Shown: piece after piece, positions 27,955 through 37,507 of the stretch
Position numbering within the stretch: position 1 is the stretch's first letter
Layout: each line of letters begins with the position of its first letter
Notes under the pieces: model-generated
The model's database searches: none
What the model was told of the DNA's origin: nothing
The model's input: only the letters and a program-made list of their open reading frames with translations
Made by a program: the position numbers and the translations under genes
Assembly (NCBI GenBank): GCA_006212115.1
Contig: PDUK01000007.1
Span: forward strand, 1-60,889
Origin: Thalassolituus sp.
GTDB lineage: Bacteria > Pseudomonadota > Gammaproteobacteria > Pseudomonadales > Oceanobacteraceae
Reading direction: 5' to 3'
DNA length: 60,889 nt

Positions 27955-30900
27955 ATGGAATCAGGTCTTAATAAAAAGGTGCTACTCGCAATAGCGATTG
28001 CAAGTTTGAGTGGCTGTGGCGGCGGAGGATCTGGCAGTGGTGGAACAGATAGCGGAGGTAACGAACCAACGCCCGACCCACTGCCGACTCCGGTGGAGCA
28101 GGAAGAACAAAGCGAGCAAGCTCCCACGTTCTCTGGTAAAGCAGCCGATGGCTATCTGGCCAGCGCCCTTGTCTGCCTCGATCTGAATGCCAACCTGAAG
28201 TGTGATTCTGACGAGCCCAATGCCATCACCGATGATCAGGGCAACTTTACGCTGGAAGCCACCGCGGCACAGAAGTCAGCTCACTCCGTTGTCGTGAAAG
28301 CCATCGCAGGCCAAACCATCGACCTGGATAACCCAGACGAAACTATTGATAAACCGTTTACGCTCACCGCACCACCGGGGCAGGAATTCATTTCTCCATT
28401 GAGTACCCTGGTAGCGAAAGCCCTGAAAGACAATCCCGAACTGACACCTGAACAAGCAGCAGACAAAGTCCGACGTGCTTTCGGCTTACCTGAAGGTACT
28501 GATGTTACTCAGGACTACATAGCCAACGCTGACGACACCACTCATCAACTTGCCCAGCGCATAAACGCAGCCATTGCCAACGCGCTCGCGAATGCCTCAG
28601 AAGACAGCAGCAGCGACAGTGTTGAAGAAAACATCGACGACCTGCTGGACTACATTCTCGACGCCGTTAACGAAAACGCCGATGAGATCGCAGCGGCTAC
28701 ATCGCCAGAAGACGTGCCGGATATTGATCCTATTAATGACGATGTCTCTCTGGAGGACATTACTACTGATAGTGATAACGATGGCGTAAATAACGCCTCT
28801 GATGCCTTCCCTGAAGATCCTTCAGAAACACAGGACACGGACAACGATGGTACCGGCGACAATGCCGATACTGACGATGACGGTGATGGTTACCTCGACA
28901 CTGACGAAATCACTGCAGGCTCTGATCCTCTGAATGCAGACGATATTCCATCCGACAATGACGGCGATGGTATCTCTGACGTATCCGATACCGACGATGA
29001 CAATGACGGGGTCAGTGATGAAGAGGATGCCTTCCCGTTCGATTACTCCGAATCAATGGATAACGATAACGACGGTATCGGCGACAATGAAGATAATGAC
29101 GACGACAACGATAGTTTTTCAGATACTGATGAAATTACCGCGGGTTCAGATCCGCTGCATGCCAGCAGTACACCAGAAGTCGACGATGGTATCGACAACG
29201 ATAACGACGAACAGATTGATGAAGGCTTTGACCTGGATGGCGACGGCTACACACCCATCTTTGGTCAGGACTGCGATGACACGGATTCTGACAGAAACCC
29301 CGGTGCAGTCGAGCTCTTTGACGGCATCGACAACAACTGCAATATGCAGATTGACGAGGGCTTCATCGACACCGATGGAGATGGCCAGCATGACGGAGTA
29401 GATACCGACGATGACAACGATGGTATCGATGACGAAAGCGATGCCTATCCACTAGACCCATCTGAATCTGCGGACACTGACAATGATGGTCTTGGTGACA
29501 ACGCAGATACCGACGACGATAACGATACTGTTTCCGACACAGATGAAATTGCTGCCGGTTCAGACCCACTTCATCCTGAAAGCACACCAGAAATCGACGA
29601 CGGTATCGATAACGACAAAGACGGCGACACCGACGAAGGTTTTGACATTGATGGCGACGGCTTCACGCCAATCTATGGTGAAGACTGCGACGACACAAAC
29701 GCTACTGTAAGCCCAGCAGCAATGGAGATTTTCGACGGTCTCGACAACGACTGCGACGGTGTTACCGACGAAGGCTTTACCGATAGCGACGGAGATGGCC
29801 AGCATGACGACGTTGATCTTGATGATGACAACGATGGAGTCATCGATGATAACGATGCATTTCCGTTGGACCCGTTAGAAACCACGGATACCGATAACGA
29901 CGGTGAAGGGAATAACGCGGATGCAGACGATGATAACGACGGTTACGACGATAGCGTCGAAGTCGCTGAGGGCTCAGACCCACTGAACAGTGACAGTATT
30001 CCAAACGATATGGATGGCGACTATGTTCCGGATTCAACCGACAGCGACATCGACGGTGATGGTTACAGCAACGACCAGGAAATTGCTGCAGGCACCGACC
30101 CCTACAATGTCACCGATCAGCCTCTGGATATGCTTGCCGAGCTCGAACTCGGAACCTACTACTACTCAGCAAAAACGGAAACAGAAGAAGACGGCACCGA
30201 ATACGCCAGTTTCGTGCGCTATCCATGGATAGCTGATGGCAATGGTAATTCCGCCTTTTACGAACAGCTTTGGTCAATGAATCAGACGTGGGATACACGT
30301 GACCTTCCTGTATATCAGCTAATACTCACTGAGAACGCAACGGACTGGCAATCCGTGGACTACACCGACTGTACGATCGAAGCTGACATATCCAACCCTG
30401 CTGCAGTCAATGAAACCTGCAGCAACCAGGTCGTTCATTACAGTTATCAGGCAGTCAGCCTCGACGGCTACTCCGTAGCATCGGTTATCAATCAAATACT
30501 GCAGGATGAACTGGACTCACATGTACAGATTGATGAAGATCTGTGGCCTGCAACCTTCAGTGAAGGTGACGTCGGTTATCAGCTGTCACTCACCTCTGTG
30601 AACTCTTATCTGGGGCTGAGCTGCCGTATTTACGATGACAATCATAGTGGTGACGAGACCTGTCCGCTAAATTACGAAGGCGATGACACCACCACGACGC
30701 TGGAAGATATGCTCGGCGCGGATTATTACTGTGACACGCCGTCCTACATTGCCGGAGACGCAGGCGATAGCACTGGCAGCTTGATTGCCAAAGATACCGG
30801 TCTCGAAACCGGCACATGGAGTATTCAGGAGTTCGCAACGACCCGTTATATGAGCTTCGACTGCGCCAGCAGCAGTAACTCGGACGTACTGGTGGAATAT

Positions 30901-33900
30901 AATGGTCGCGTTACAACAGCCAGCTTCACAGAAGGGAGCGAATACCTGTACGCCTACGACGAAGGGCAGTACGACTACAATGCCTCAGCAGCGGCCAAAA
31001 TCGACGCCATTATCGAAGCTAACTTCCCGGTAATCACCTACGAGCCCTACCAGCCACCGCAATACGTCTATTCACCAGCGGACTTTCCCGCAGCACTGTC
31101 TGGCGGACTTGTCGAATATGCGCTGGATGACCACGAACAGAACGGTACCGAAGTCGCAGAAGCTCAACGCTACTTGATTGACTTTAATGGCTTGGATCAA
31201 ATTGCATCTAGCGAAGAACTCCTGACTGACAACGATGAGTGGATTACTGTCGATGACGTGGGCTGGGAAATTCGCCTTATCGACGACACCTGGACGGTCG
31301 TCGATCAGAGTCAGTGTGCTGCCTCTGCTAATGCAGACGACGCCAATAAACTCGACGTTAACTGTGCAGGCGAAGCCTCCGTCATCACTGCGGACGTTAC
31401 CGACCTGAGTGGCACCGAAATTGGTGTTTATATCGGCTATCTGGCGGCGCGCAGATTCGCGGGTGACTCCAGCGAGTTTGACGCTGTGCAGCAAGCCCTT
31501 GAGGATCTGACACCTCAGCTATTTCCTGAAAATAGCCAAGGGTATCGTTTAGCCGTTACCCGTACGATAGATCTTTATGAGCTCGAATGCGGTGACGATG
31601 GTAACGGTAATATCAACTGGGATGACTGCGATACTCGCGGCGAAGGCACCATTAACGACGTCATCGGCTCTGTTCGTTACCAATGCGAAAGCTCTTACGA
31701 CATAAACGATGATGGGCATGTCTATCGCTACGGCGAAGATATAGGTGAATGGCAACAGGAAACAGTGGGAGGCTACGAGGCCCTGTTCTTCCCATTAGAT
31801 GCGTGCGAGTTTGCTCCGGATCACATACAAATCGGCTACATCTCTATTGATGGCGTCCTTATCGACATAAGTAAAACCCCCGCTGGCATGGTCCTACAAG
31901 AGGAAGGCCCAGCACTGCTGAATGAAACGGCATCTGCCGCTCTGGCAAATATGCTCGAACAACTTCTGCCACTGACACTCGAAGAGTATGGCTATGAATG
32001 CAGCGTTGATGGGGAGAACGACGCCGACTGTGACGGATATTCTGACAATGAAGAATGGGATTCCGGAACCGATCCCTACGATGACGAGAGCTATCCGGGT
32101 AGCGGTCATTCTGGAGATACCCCGGTCAGCCAGGAAAACCGTGGTGATATTCAGCTTCTGGCTGACATAGTCAATATGGAGGTCACCCAGTTCAACGCTA
32201 ACAACATGTTTGAGGACGGCTTTACGTCCTACTGGAGCACAGAAGAAGAAGGCGATCTGACGTTCCTCCGCCAAACAGTAATGGATACCCAAGCCAGTCA
32301 TGAAGTCTGGACTGGCACTGAATGGCGACTAATCCACTCATGGATGCTAACCGGAAATTCAGTAGCACTTACAGCTGACGGCTGGCGTCACTCTGACGAA
32401 TTCGAGAGCTGCTCATCTGGCCCCGCTGACGATGACAGCATGGTATTTGAATTGAGCTGTCCTTACGGCACCTTCCGCTGGGAAGCGCAAGGTTTCCCCC
32501 TGGTGACACCTACGACAATTGCAGGCTTCTTCGTCAATCTCCTCGAAAACGGCAATTACGGTTACATCTACGGGTCTCTGACCGAGGAGATGCTTGAGAG
32601 AATCCGTGATGAGCTTAATGGTAAAAACGAAACCTTCTTTGCCGGTATCGCTTTTAAAATGACGAGAACTGGCGACGACATCTATGTCGCGCAGTGCTCG
32701 GCCCACGATGAGAACGGAATACCGACAGAATGCTCGGGAGCTCCATTCAGTACGCTGGCAGATATGACAGATACCGCGTTCTATTCCAGCGCCTGTGGCT
32801 TCGACATCACCCTGCTAAGCTCAGGAGAAGTAGAGCTGACCTCTGGTGAATACGCGGGCAGCTGGAGTGAAGTCGAACCGGTGACGGGTTATCCAGTAAT
32901 TGAAGTAGAGTCTGAGTTTGCCTGTGCCCAAGAACGCTTTGGCTTTGCTGAAATTAACGGAAACGTCGTCCCCGTATCAATCCAGGAGACTACGTCCCCC
33001 GAGGATATCTTCTTCGACAACGAAGCCTCTTTCAGTCTGGACCAACTCATCATGGAACACTTCCCGATGTCATCAACTCAGGATAACGCAGGCGCCCCTA
33101 CTCTGGATTTGCCAGAGTTCAGTCCAGCCAACGCCAACAACGCGTTTACGGAGGGCCTCACTGAGCTGAGAATTGAAAGTGATGAAGATCAGAGTGGCTT
33201 CGAGCTGGGGCGAAGCCTGCTCCAACTTAGCGACAATCAACTAACCGGCACGAACGAATACTGGGACGGCAGCGAATGGTGGACTTACACCAGTTACCGC
33301 GCAGCCTTGGTGGATGGCGAGTGGCAATCCATAAGCACAGCGCCAAACTGTCCAGTGACGCCCTCAGGCGATAATTTCACACTCAGCTGTGAAGACTTTA
33401 CTGAGCAAATCGGAGTACGCAGTGTTTCGCTAGAAGGCATTTATATCAAAAACTACCTGGAAGTTGTCGCTTGGGATAGCCTCGAGGGCGATGGCTACCC
33501 TTACGATACCTTCCAAGCCACACTGGATGATGTCGCCGATGCGCTATTCAGTCCTGTTGCAGAAGCCTATGCAATCGTTGGCACGTACTTGAGTGATGAA
33601 TACAGGCTAGACTGTGATGCGGAGGAGTCTGGTATCGACTGCTCAGATGCAGACTCCTATGGGGAAGGCACACTGGCAGAAACTTTGACCAGCGTATTCA
33701 GCGAGTGCGGGGATGACTTCCAGTTCACACCGGAAGGCTTACTGCGGAATGGTAATATGCTCAGCACTGTTGCGGAGTACACCATAACGATCGGTGATAC
33801 GGAAATATGGGCACTACCAGAAGGCGTATGTTCGATTCCCGGTGAGCGCATCGGCTACACCTCACACAACGGGATTATTCGTATGGTAGACATCATACTG

Positions 33901-33987
33901 GCCGGTGGTACGTTCGAGTCAGACCCAAGCTTCCTGAACGCCGCGGCGATGTATGATATCCAAATTTTAATTGATCAAATGAACTGA
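27955..33987 (+). CDS. Giant lipoprotein with thrombospondin-3/MopE-like repeats and four copies of an unrecognised module
   Basis: A 2010-aa predicted surface or periplasmic lipoprotein. The lipobox ends LSGC (C21) and is followed by Gly/Ser- and Pro/Glu-rich linkers. Residues about 58-245 form an N-terminal domain seen in other lipoproteins (GYLASALVCLDLNANLKCD and the SPLSTLVAKAL helix). Residues 272-717 are calcium-binding thrombospondin type 3-like repeats (DxDNDGxGDNxDxDDDND) with two MopE-type segments (DGIDND..DEGF..DCDD). From 724 onward come four divergent ~300-aa units (about 724-1035, 1043-1345, 1398-1705, 1711-2010) sharing a Y-x-L-x-C / C / TL / C core; another calcium-type insert lies at about 1350-1380. 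The likely role is adhesion or matrix binding, by inference only. GGAG lies six bases before the ATG. Confidence 0.8.
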   Translation: MESGLNKKVLLAIAIASLSGCGGGGSGSGGTDSGGNEPTPDPLPTPVEQEEQSEQAPTFSGKAADGYLASALVCLDLNANLKCDSDEPNAITDDQGNFTLEATAAQKSAHSVVVKAIAGQTIDLDNPDETIDKPFTLTAPPGQEFISPLSTLVAKALKDNPELTPEQAADKVRRAFGLPEGTDVTQDYIANADDTTHQLAQRINAAIANALANASEDSSSDSVEENIDDLLDYILDAVNENADEIAAATSPEDVPDIDPINDDVSLEDITTDSDNDGVNNASDAFPEDPSETQDTDNDGTGDNADTDDDGDGYLDTDEITAGSDPLNADDIPSDNDGDGISDVSDTDDDNDGVSDEEDAFPFDYSESMDNDNDGIGDNEDNDDDNDSFSDTDEITAGSDPLHASSTPEVDDGIDNDNDEQIDEGFDLDGDGYTPIFGQDCDDTDSDRNPGAVELFDGIDNNCNMQIDEGFIDTDGDGQHDGVDTDDDNDGIDDESDAYPLDPSESADTDNDGLGDNADTDDDNDTVSDTDEIAAGSDPLHPESTPEIDDGIDNDKDGDTDEGFDIDGDGFTPIYGEDCDDTNATVSPAAMEIFDGLDNDCDGVTDEGFTDSDGDGQHDDVDLDDDNDGVIDDNDAFPLDPLETTDTDNDGEGNNADADDDNDGYDDSVEVAEGSDPLNSDSIPNDMDGDYVPDSTDSDIDGDGYSNDQEIAAGTDPYNVTDQPLDMLAELELGTYYYSAKTETEEDGTEYASFVRYPWIADGNGNSAFYEQLWSMNQTWDTRDLPVYQLILTENATDWQSVDYTDCTIEADISNPAAVNETCSNQVVHYSYQAVSLDGYSVASVINQILQDELDSHVQIDEDLWPATFSEGDVGYQLSLTSVNSYLGLSCRIYDDNHSGDETCPLNYEGDDTTTTLEDMLGADYYCDTPSYIAGDAGDSTGSLIAKDTGLETGTWSIQEFATTRYMSFDCASSSNSDVLVEYNGRVTTASFTEGSEYLYAYDEGQYDYNASAAAKIDAIIEANFPVITYEPYQPPQYVYSPADFPAALSGGLVEYALDDHEQNGTEVAEAQRYLIDFNGLDQIASSEELLTDNDEWITVDDVGWEIRLIDDTWTVVDQSQCAASANADDANKLDVNCAGEASVITADVTDLSGTEIGVYIGYLAARRFAGDSSEFDAVQQALEDLTPQLFPENSQGYRLAVTRTIDLYELECGDDGNGNINWDDCDTRGEGTINDVIGSVRYQCESSYDINDDGHVYRYGEDIGEWQQETVGGYEALFFPLDACEFAPDHIQIGYISIDGVLIDISKTPAGMVLQEEGPALLNETASAALANMLEQLLPLTLEEYGYECSVDGENDADCDGYSDNEEWDSGTDPYDDESYPGSGHSGDTPVSQENRGDIQLLADIVNMEVTQFNANNMFEDGFTSYWSTEEEGDLTFLRQTVMDTQASHEVWTGTEWRLIHSWMLTGNSVALTADGWRHSDEFESCSSGPADDDSMVFELSCPYGTFRWEAQGFPLVTPTTIAGFFVNLLENGNYGYIYGSLTEEMLERIRDELNGKNETFFAGIAFKMTRTGDDIYVAQCSAHDENGIPTECSGAPFSTLADMTDTAFYSSACGFDITLLSSGEVELTSGEYAGSWSEVEPVTGYPVIEVESEFACAQERFGFAEINGNVVPVSIQETTSPEDIFFDNEASFSLDQLIMEHFPMSSTQDNAGAPTLDLPEFSPANANNAFTEGLTELRIESDEDQSGFELGRSLLQLSDNQLTGTNEYWDGSEWWTYTSYRAALVDGEWQSISTAPNCPVTPSGDNFTLSCEDFTEQIGVRSVSLEGIYIKNYLEVVAWDSLEGDGYPYDTFQATLDDVADALFSPVAEAYAIVGTYLSDEYRLDCDAEESGIDCSDADSYGEGTLAETLTSVFSECGDDFQFTPEGLLRNGNMLSTVAEYTITIGDTEIWALPEGVCSIPGERIGYTSHNGIIRMVDIILAGGTFESDPSFLNAAAMYDIQILIDQMN
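28768..30105 (+). repeat. Acidic thrombospondin-3/MopE repeat region with 414-base tandem period
   Basis: Within the lipoprotein gene, the unit starting DxDNDGxGDN recurs at 28834, 29059, 29473 and 29887. The last two intervals are exactly 414 bases (138 codons) and contain a MopE-type DGIDND..DCDD block. The first interval is 225 bases and lacks that block. Confidence 0.85.
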
Positions 33988-34032
33988 TTTATCTCAGTTA
34001 TAGGGAAGCCAGAAAAAGGATGCTTCGGACCT

Positions 34033-34062
34033 CATCGTTGGTCATGGTTATGATTAACGATG
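34033..34062 (+). other. Strong RNA hairpin after the giant lipoprotein gene
   Basis: A 13-pair stem runs from CATCGTTGGTCAT to ATGATTAACGATG around a GGTT loop, with two G-U pairs that form only in plus-strand RNA. It begins 46 bases after the stop codon. There is no T-run, so it may stabilise the mRNA end or act with Rho. I see nothing else in 33988-34149. Confidence 0.5.
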
Positions 34063-34149
34063 GGGCTCCAATCCGATCAGCGGCTTCTATAGTGTTAGCA
34101 AGCTTTCCGGCTAAATTGACCAGATTTTCATGTCTGAAAGATAGTTAAT

Positions 34150-36066
34150 TCAGTAACGAGCCGGAAGTGTAACCACACGGCGCCGTTTCAAATTCTGCTC
34201 GATCAAAGGCATCAAGGTTTTTTCTGGCAATGCCCGGCTGAAATAGAATCCTTGTATCGACATCGCACTGATCGCATTCAGCGCTGTAAGTTCGTCCTTA
34301 GACTCAACACCTTCTGCTACGACATCAAGCTCCAGTAACGCAGCCAGACTCACAATGGTTTTTACAATGGCGGCTTTACTGTCCTGTTGCTCTAAATCAG
34401 TAATAAAACTACGGTCAATTTTAAGCACATCAATCGGCAGATGGCGCAAATAACTCAACGACGAATAGCCCGTACCAAAGTCATCTAACGCGATTTTAAT
34501 GCCCGCTTTTCTGAGTCCACAAAGTACCGATCTTGCCTTATCCAGATTACCGACGAAGACAGACTCTGTAACTTCAAGACGAAGATACTTTGCATCAAGT
34601 TGATGGCGCCTGAGCAGTTCAATAACCCGCTCAACAAAGCCATTATTAAGCAGCTGAACCGCTGAGACGTTGACTCCAATATAGAAGGCCTCCCCCACGA
34701 GGATGCCTTCGCAAAGCTGCTTAGCCATCTGGATACTCTGCTCCAGAATGCATTCGCCCAAAGCGTTCATCAAACCGCTTTGCTCTGCAACAGGAATAAA
34801 TTCGGCGGGTGAGACCTCTCCTACACCCGGACAGTCCATCCGTGCAAGCGCCTCGAAACCAATCAAGTGCTCGGTACGCCCTGAGAAAATTGGCTGGAAC
34901 CAGGGTCGGACACCGCCGTCACGAATCCCAGTCCGGATTTTCTGTTCAATCAATACTCGTCGAGCACTCACGTCCCTGTGCTGTTGATCATAGAAACAAA
35001 TACCGCCGTGCTTCTTCGAATGACGTAATGCAGACCAGGCGCCATTTATTATTTCCTCTGCGCCAACGTTGTTCATTTCGCTGCTTTCCAATGCACCGAT
35101 GGCGATATTCATTACGTGATCACCGTGCGACTTAATGCGGAAAGGCACTTCAAAACTCTGCAAAATAGCACTGCTTTCTTCGCGCATTTTATTCAAGGAG
35201 AGATCCCCTGACGAAGCATCAGAATGGCCAAGAACTGCGTACGTATTACCCGATATTTTGGCAACGACAGAACTGACGTCCACAGTCGTTACGATGCGTC
35301 TCGCAACATCATCCTGTAAGCGGCTGATACTGGTGTGATCAAGTGAGTCGCTTAAAGAATCGAGCTGGTTAAACGCGATTAACAGCAAATAGAAGCCACG
35401 ATCTTTATCCATGGCATCTTCGATTCGTTCCCGCAGATAGTGTTCATTCGGCAAACCAGAGCGCGAATCCACTAGGCGCATGTTGGTAATGTCGGTCTGG
35501 GTACCGGCGAGAAGTGTTGGCTCACCCTGAGCATTGCGCTGACACGCTCCACGACACAACATCCATCGGTATCCACCGGAGGCATGAAGAATGCGGTACT
35601 CGGCCGTCAGGTTGTTCTCACGCCCTTGTAGCAACGCCTTAATGGCAGCCTGAAGATCTGCCCTATCACGGGGGTGAACGCGTTGCAGCCAATGGTTCAG
35701 GTCCTGAGGCGTATTCGCCGGCGCTTCGCCCAGCATTGAATGCCACTTCGCTGAAAATTCGACTCGGTTGTCGTTAAAGAACCAGATCCAGACTCCATCA
35801 TCAGAGCCGGAAATAACAAGATCCAGAAGCTCAGTCCGTTCGTTAACCTTATCTTCGAGCTGGTTATTGAGGTGCTCTAGCTGACTCATATTCCTGCGTA
35901 CATTTTCCAACAGGAAATTCACCAGCAAGGACAGCTTCTGACCCTGAACATCATCGCTGTCCACTGTTACGTGCATATCAAAACGGTTGTCTACCGTATC
36001 GCACAACTGATCTGCGATACTGGCAATAACGGACTGAAGCTCATTATCCTGACCTGCGTAACTCAT
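34150..36066 (-). CDS. PAS - degenerate GGDEF - EAL cyclic-di-GMP phosphodiesterase
   Basis: A 638-aa cytoplasmic signalling enzyme. Residues 40-80 look like a coiled coil and about 80-196 a PAS/PAC domain (GVWIWFFNDN..YRILHASGGYRWMLCRG..GTQTDITN). Residues about 200-362 are a GGDEF fold whose active-site motif is SGNTY (272-276), so it should not make cyclic di-GMP. Residues about 376-630 are an EAL domain with the EAL motif at 405-407, NVSAVQ (466-471), the LEVTES glutamate, and DDFGTG (528-533), so hydrolysis is expected. Its ATG overlaps the stop of the H-NOX-like gene (ATGA), so the partner is probably the sensor. This mirrors H-NOX-associated cyclic-di-GMP enzymes. Confidence 0.88.
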   Translation of the reverse strand: MSYAGQDNELQSVIASIADQLCDTVDNRFDMHVTVDSDDVQGQKLSLLVNFLLENVRRNMSQLEHLNNQLEDKVNERTELLDLVISGSDDGVWIWFFNDNRVEFSAKWHSMLGEAPANTPQDLNHWLQRVHPRDRADLQAAIKALLQGRENNLTAEYRILHASGGYRWMLCRGACQRNAQGEPTLLAGTQTDITNMRLVDSRSGLPNEHYLRERIEDAMDKDRGFYLLLIAFNQLDSLSDSLDHTSISRLQDDVARRIVTTVDVSSVVAKISGNTYAVLGHSDASSGDLSLNKMREESSAILQSFEVPFRIKSHGDHVMNIAIGALESSEMNNVGAEEIINGAWSALRHSKKHGGICFYDQQHRDVSARRVLIEQKIRTGIRDGGVRPWFQPIFSGRTEHLIGFEALARMDCPGVGEVSPAEFIPVAEQSGLMNALGECILEQSIQMAKQLCEGILVGEAFYIGVNVSAVQLLNNGFVERVIELLRRHQLDAKYLRLEVTESVFVGNLDKARSVLCGLRKAGIKIALDDFGTGYSSLSYLRHLPIDVLKIDRSFITDLEQQDSKAAIVKTIVSLAALLELDVVAEGVESKDELTALNAISAMSIQGFYFSRALPEKTLMPLIEQNLKRRRVVTLPARY

Positions 36067-36653
36067 GATGCATCCGCGAGATGGTCAGAGGGTTTTAACC
36101 CGAATGGAGCCTGCCACTTAAGTTCGAAGCAGTATTCGTTCTCGCCAGTTTCGTCGCATTGAACCTGAATCTTCTCGTCGTAAATAGCCGCGACTTCATG
36201 CGCAAGCGCGATATATAGGTCTTTCAGTTTATTAGCAGAGCGGTAAGTAACACGGACAAAGCCGGGACGAATCCGCTCTGCAGAAAACTTATCCGTAACG
36301 GCTTTTCGTTCATCCTGAGTCTTCAAACCCGAAGCCATCACGGCATGAATCGTAGCCTGTCGCATCAGAAACTCTTCAGATGATGACGACATCTCGAAAA
36401 AACGGGGAAACAGAACTTTAGCGCGATCGAGAAACGCTTTTGCGTACAGTGCGCTCAATTCGCCAACAGATAAGCCGGTGATGACCGCACTCGCACTCAA
36501 CAGGCGATTAAACTCATCGTCTGAGTAGTTCTGATCAATTCGGTAGGTGACATCGACGGGCACACCAGCCTCTGACAGAACATTAGCAACGAGTTCATCT
36601 CCACCGGTGTCATGGAGCAGATCTATCAATACTTTCTGAATAATGCCGATCAT
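36063..36653 (-). CDS. H-NOX-like (haem NO/oxygen binding) sensor
   Basis: A 196-aa soluble protein with H-NOX layout: MIGIIQKVLIDLL opening, a YSDDEF..LLSASAVITGLSVGEL helix pair, and histidine 103 in TIHAVMASGL at the position of the proximal haem ligand. The haem propionate motif Y-x-S-x-R appears as Y137-R-S139-A-N141, with the arginine lost. The end (KIQVQCDETGENEYCFELKW) matches the last strands of Vibrio H-NOX. I start at ATG 36653 because H-NOX proteins begin at this M-x-G-I-I; twelve more in-frame residues lie upstream. It would sense NO or redox state and control the overlapping EAL enzyme. Haem binding needs testing because of the lost arginine. Confidence 0.8.
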   Translation of the reverse strand: MIGIIQKVLIDLLHDTGGDELVANVLSEAGVPVDVTYRIDQNYSDDEFNRLLSASAVITGLSVGELSALYAKAFLDRAKVLFPRFFEMSSSSEEFLMRQATIHAVMASGLKTQDERKAVTDKFSAERIRPGFVRVTYRSANKLKDLYIALAHEVAAIYDEKIQVQCDETGENEYCFELKWQAPFGLKPSDHLADAS

Positions 36654-36886
36654 AGAATATCCACTGGTAGAGGCACGAAACAAACGCACAAAGGCGCTAC
36701 CGAAATCAGGATGCTGAAGAGATCAGCGTCGATTTAAAGTTAGTCGTGGATATCCGGTAAGCAATGGTAAACAAATACTCATCACAGGAAATTACACATC
36801 AATACAGAGGTGCGGGATTTGAGGGAAAAAACGGCCTGATCAGAATCAGGGGTGTGACGGAGGGATTGGTGTCACCTGAGGAGTGT

Positions 36887-36912
36887 GACCAGCTGGGCGC
36901 ACCCAGCTGGTC
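36887..36912. other. Perfect 11-base inverted repeat between flavodoxin and the H-NOX operon
   Basis: GACCAGCTGGG (36887-36897) and CCCAGCTGGTC (36902-36912) flank a four-base loop, 21 bases past the flavodoxin stop. No T-run follows, so it is a weak terminator or a dyad site. A second short dyad, CCTGAT/ATCAGG, lies at 36834-36849. I see no other features in 36654-36932, which must also hold the H-NOX promoter. Confidence 0.55.
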
Positions 36913-36932
36913 CCGCAGAACGTAAAGCAGGC

Positions 36933-37475
36933 TTATGCCTGAGCTTCGTACTCTGCAATTACTTGCTTCACCCAGGTGCTGATGCGACCGTCGGTGAGCT
37001 CAAACTGCTGGTCTTCGTCGATGGCCAGACCACAGAACTGAGTCTTGTCTTCGTTGGCAGCGCGGGAGGCTTCAAACTCGTACCCTTCGGTTGAAGTGTA
37101 ACCGATGAAGCGGGCACCTACTTTTTCCAGGTGTTCCTGCAACCAACCCATCGCATCGACGAAGTAGTCGCCGTAACCGAACTGGTCACCAAGGCCGTAC
37201 AGAGCAACCAATTTGCCGCCCATATCCAGTGCCTGGATCATTTCTTCAACGTCTTCCCAGTCAGCCTGGATACCACCGAAGTCCCAAGTTGGGATGCCCA
37301 TGATCGTCAGGTCAAAACCCTGCATTTGTTCAGGCGTGGCGTCAGTGATGTTGATCAACTCGGCCACAATACCTGCTTCTTCGAGTTGTTCTGAAATTTT
37401 TTCAGCCACATCTTCTGTGTTACCAGTATCGGTACCAAAAATGATGCCTACAGACGCTTCACTCAGCGAGCTCAT
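36933..37475 (-). CDS. Long-chain flavodoxin
   Basis: A 180-aa FMN electron carrier. The phosphate loop GTDTGNTEDVA (residues 14-24), the GIPTWDFGGIQADWE loop holding the first flavin-stacking tryptophan, and the LYGLGDQFGYGDYFVDAMG loop with the second aromatic are all present. The ~20-residue insertion before the last strand makes it the long-chain type. It would serve as a low-potential donor replacing ferredoxin, often under iron limitation or oxidative stress. AGGAGAAAA lies before the ATG. A possible Fur half-site upstream supports iron control but weakly. Confidence 0.93.
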   Translation of the reverse strand: MSSLSEASVGIIFGTDTGNTEDVAEKISEQLEEAGIVAELINITDATPEQMQGFDLTIMGIPTWDFGGIQADWEDVEEMIQALDMGGKLVALYGLGDQFGYGDYFVDAMGWLQEHLEKVGARFIGYTSTEGYEFEASRAANEDKTQFCGLAIDEDQQFELTDGRISTWVKQVIAEYEAQA

Positions 37476-37507
37476 CGTTTTCTCCTGAATAGGTTAGTTA
37501 TCGCGAG

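Noticed and set aside
28650..29805. Several minus-strand frames over the acidic repeat region, and the idea that the repeats are a CRISPR array
   Set aside because: The frames come from the GAT/GAC-rich coding repeats; the period is 414 bases with coding constraint, not short repeats with unique spacers.
36690..36932. Small protein gene in the flavodoxin/H-NOX gap
   Set aside because: No frame with a ribosome site and plausible composition was seen; only palindromes are present.
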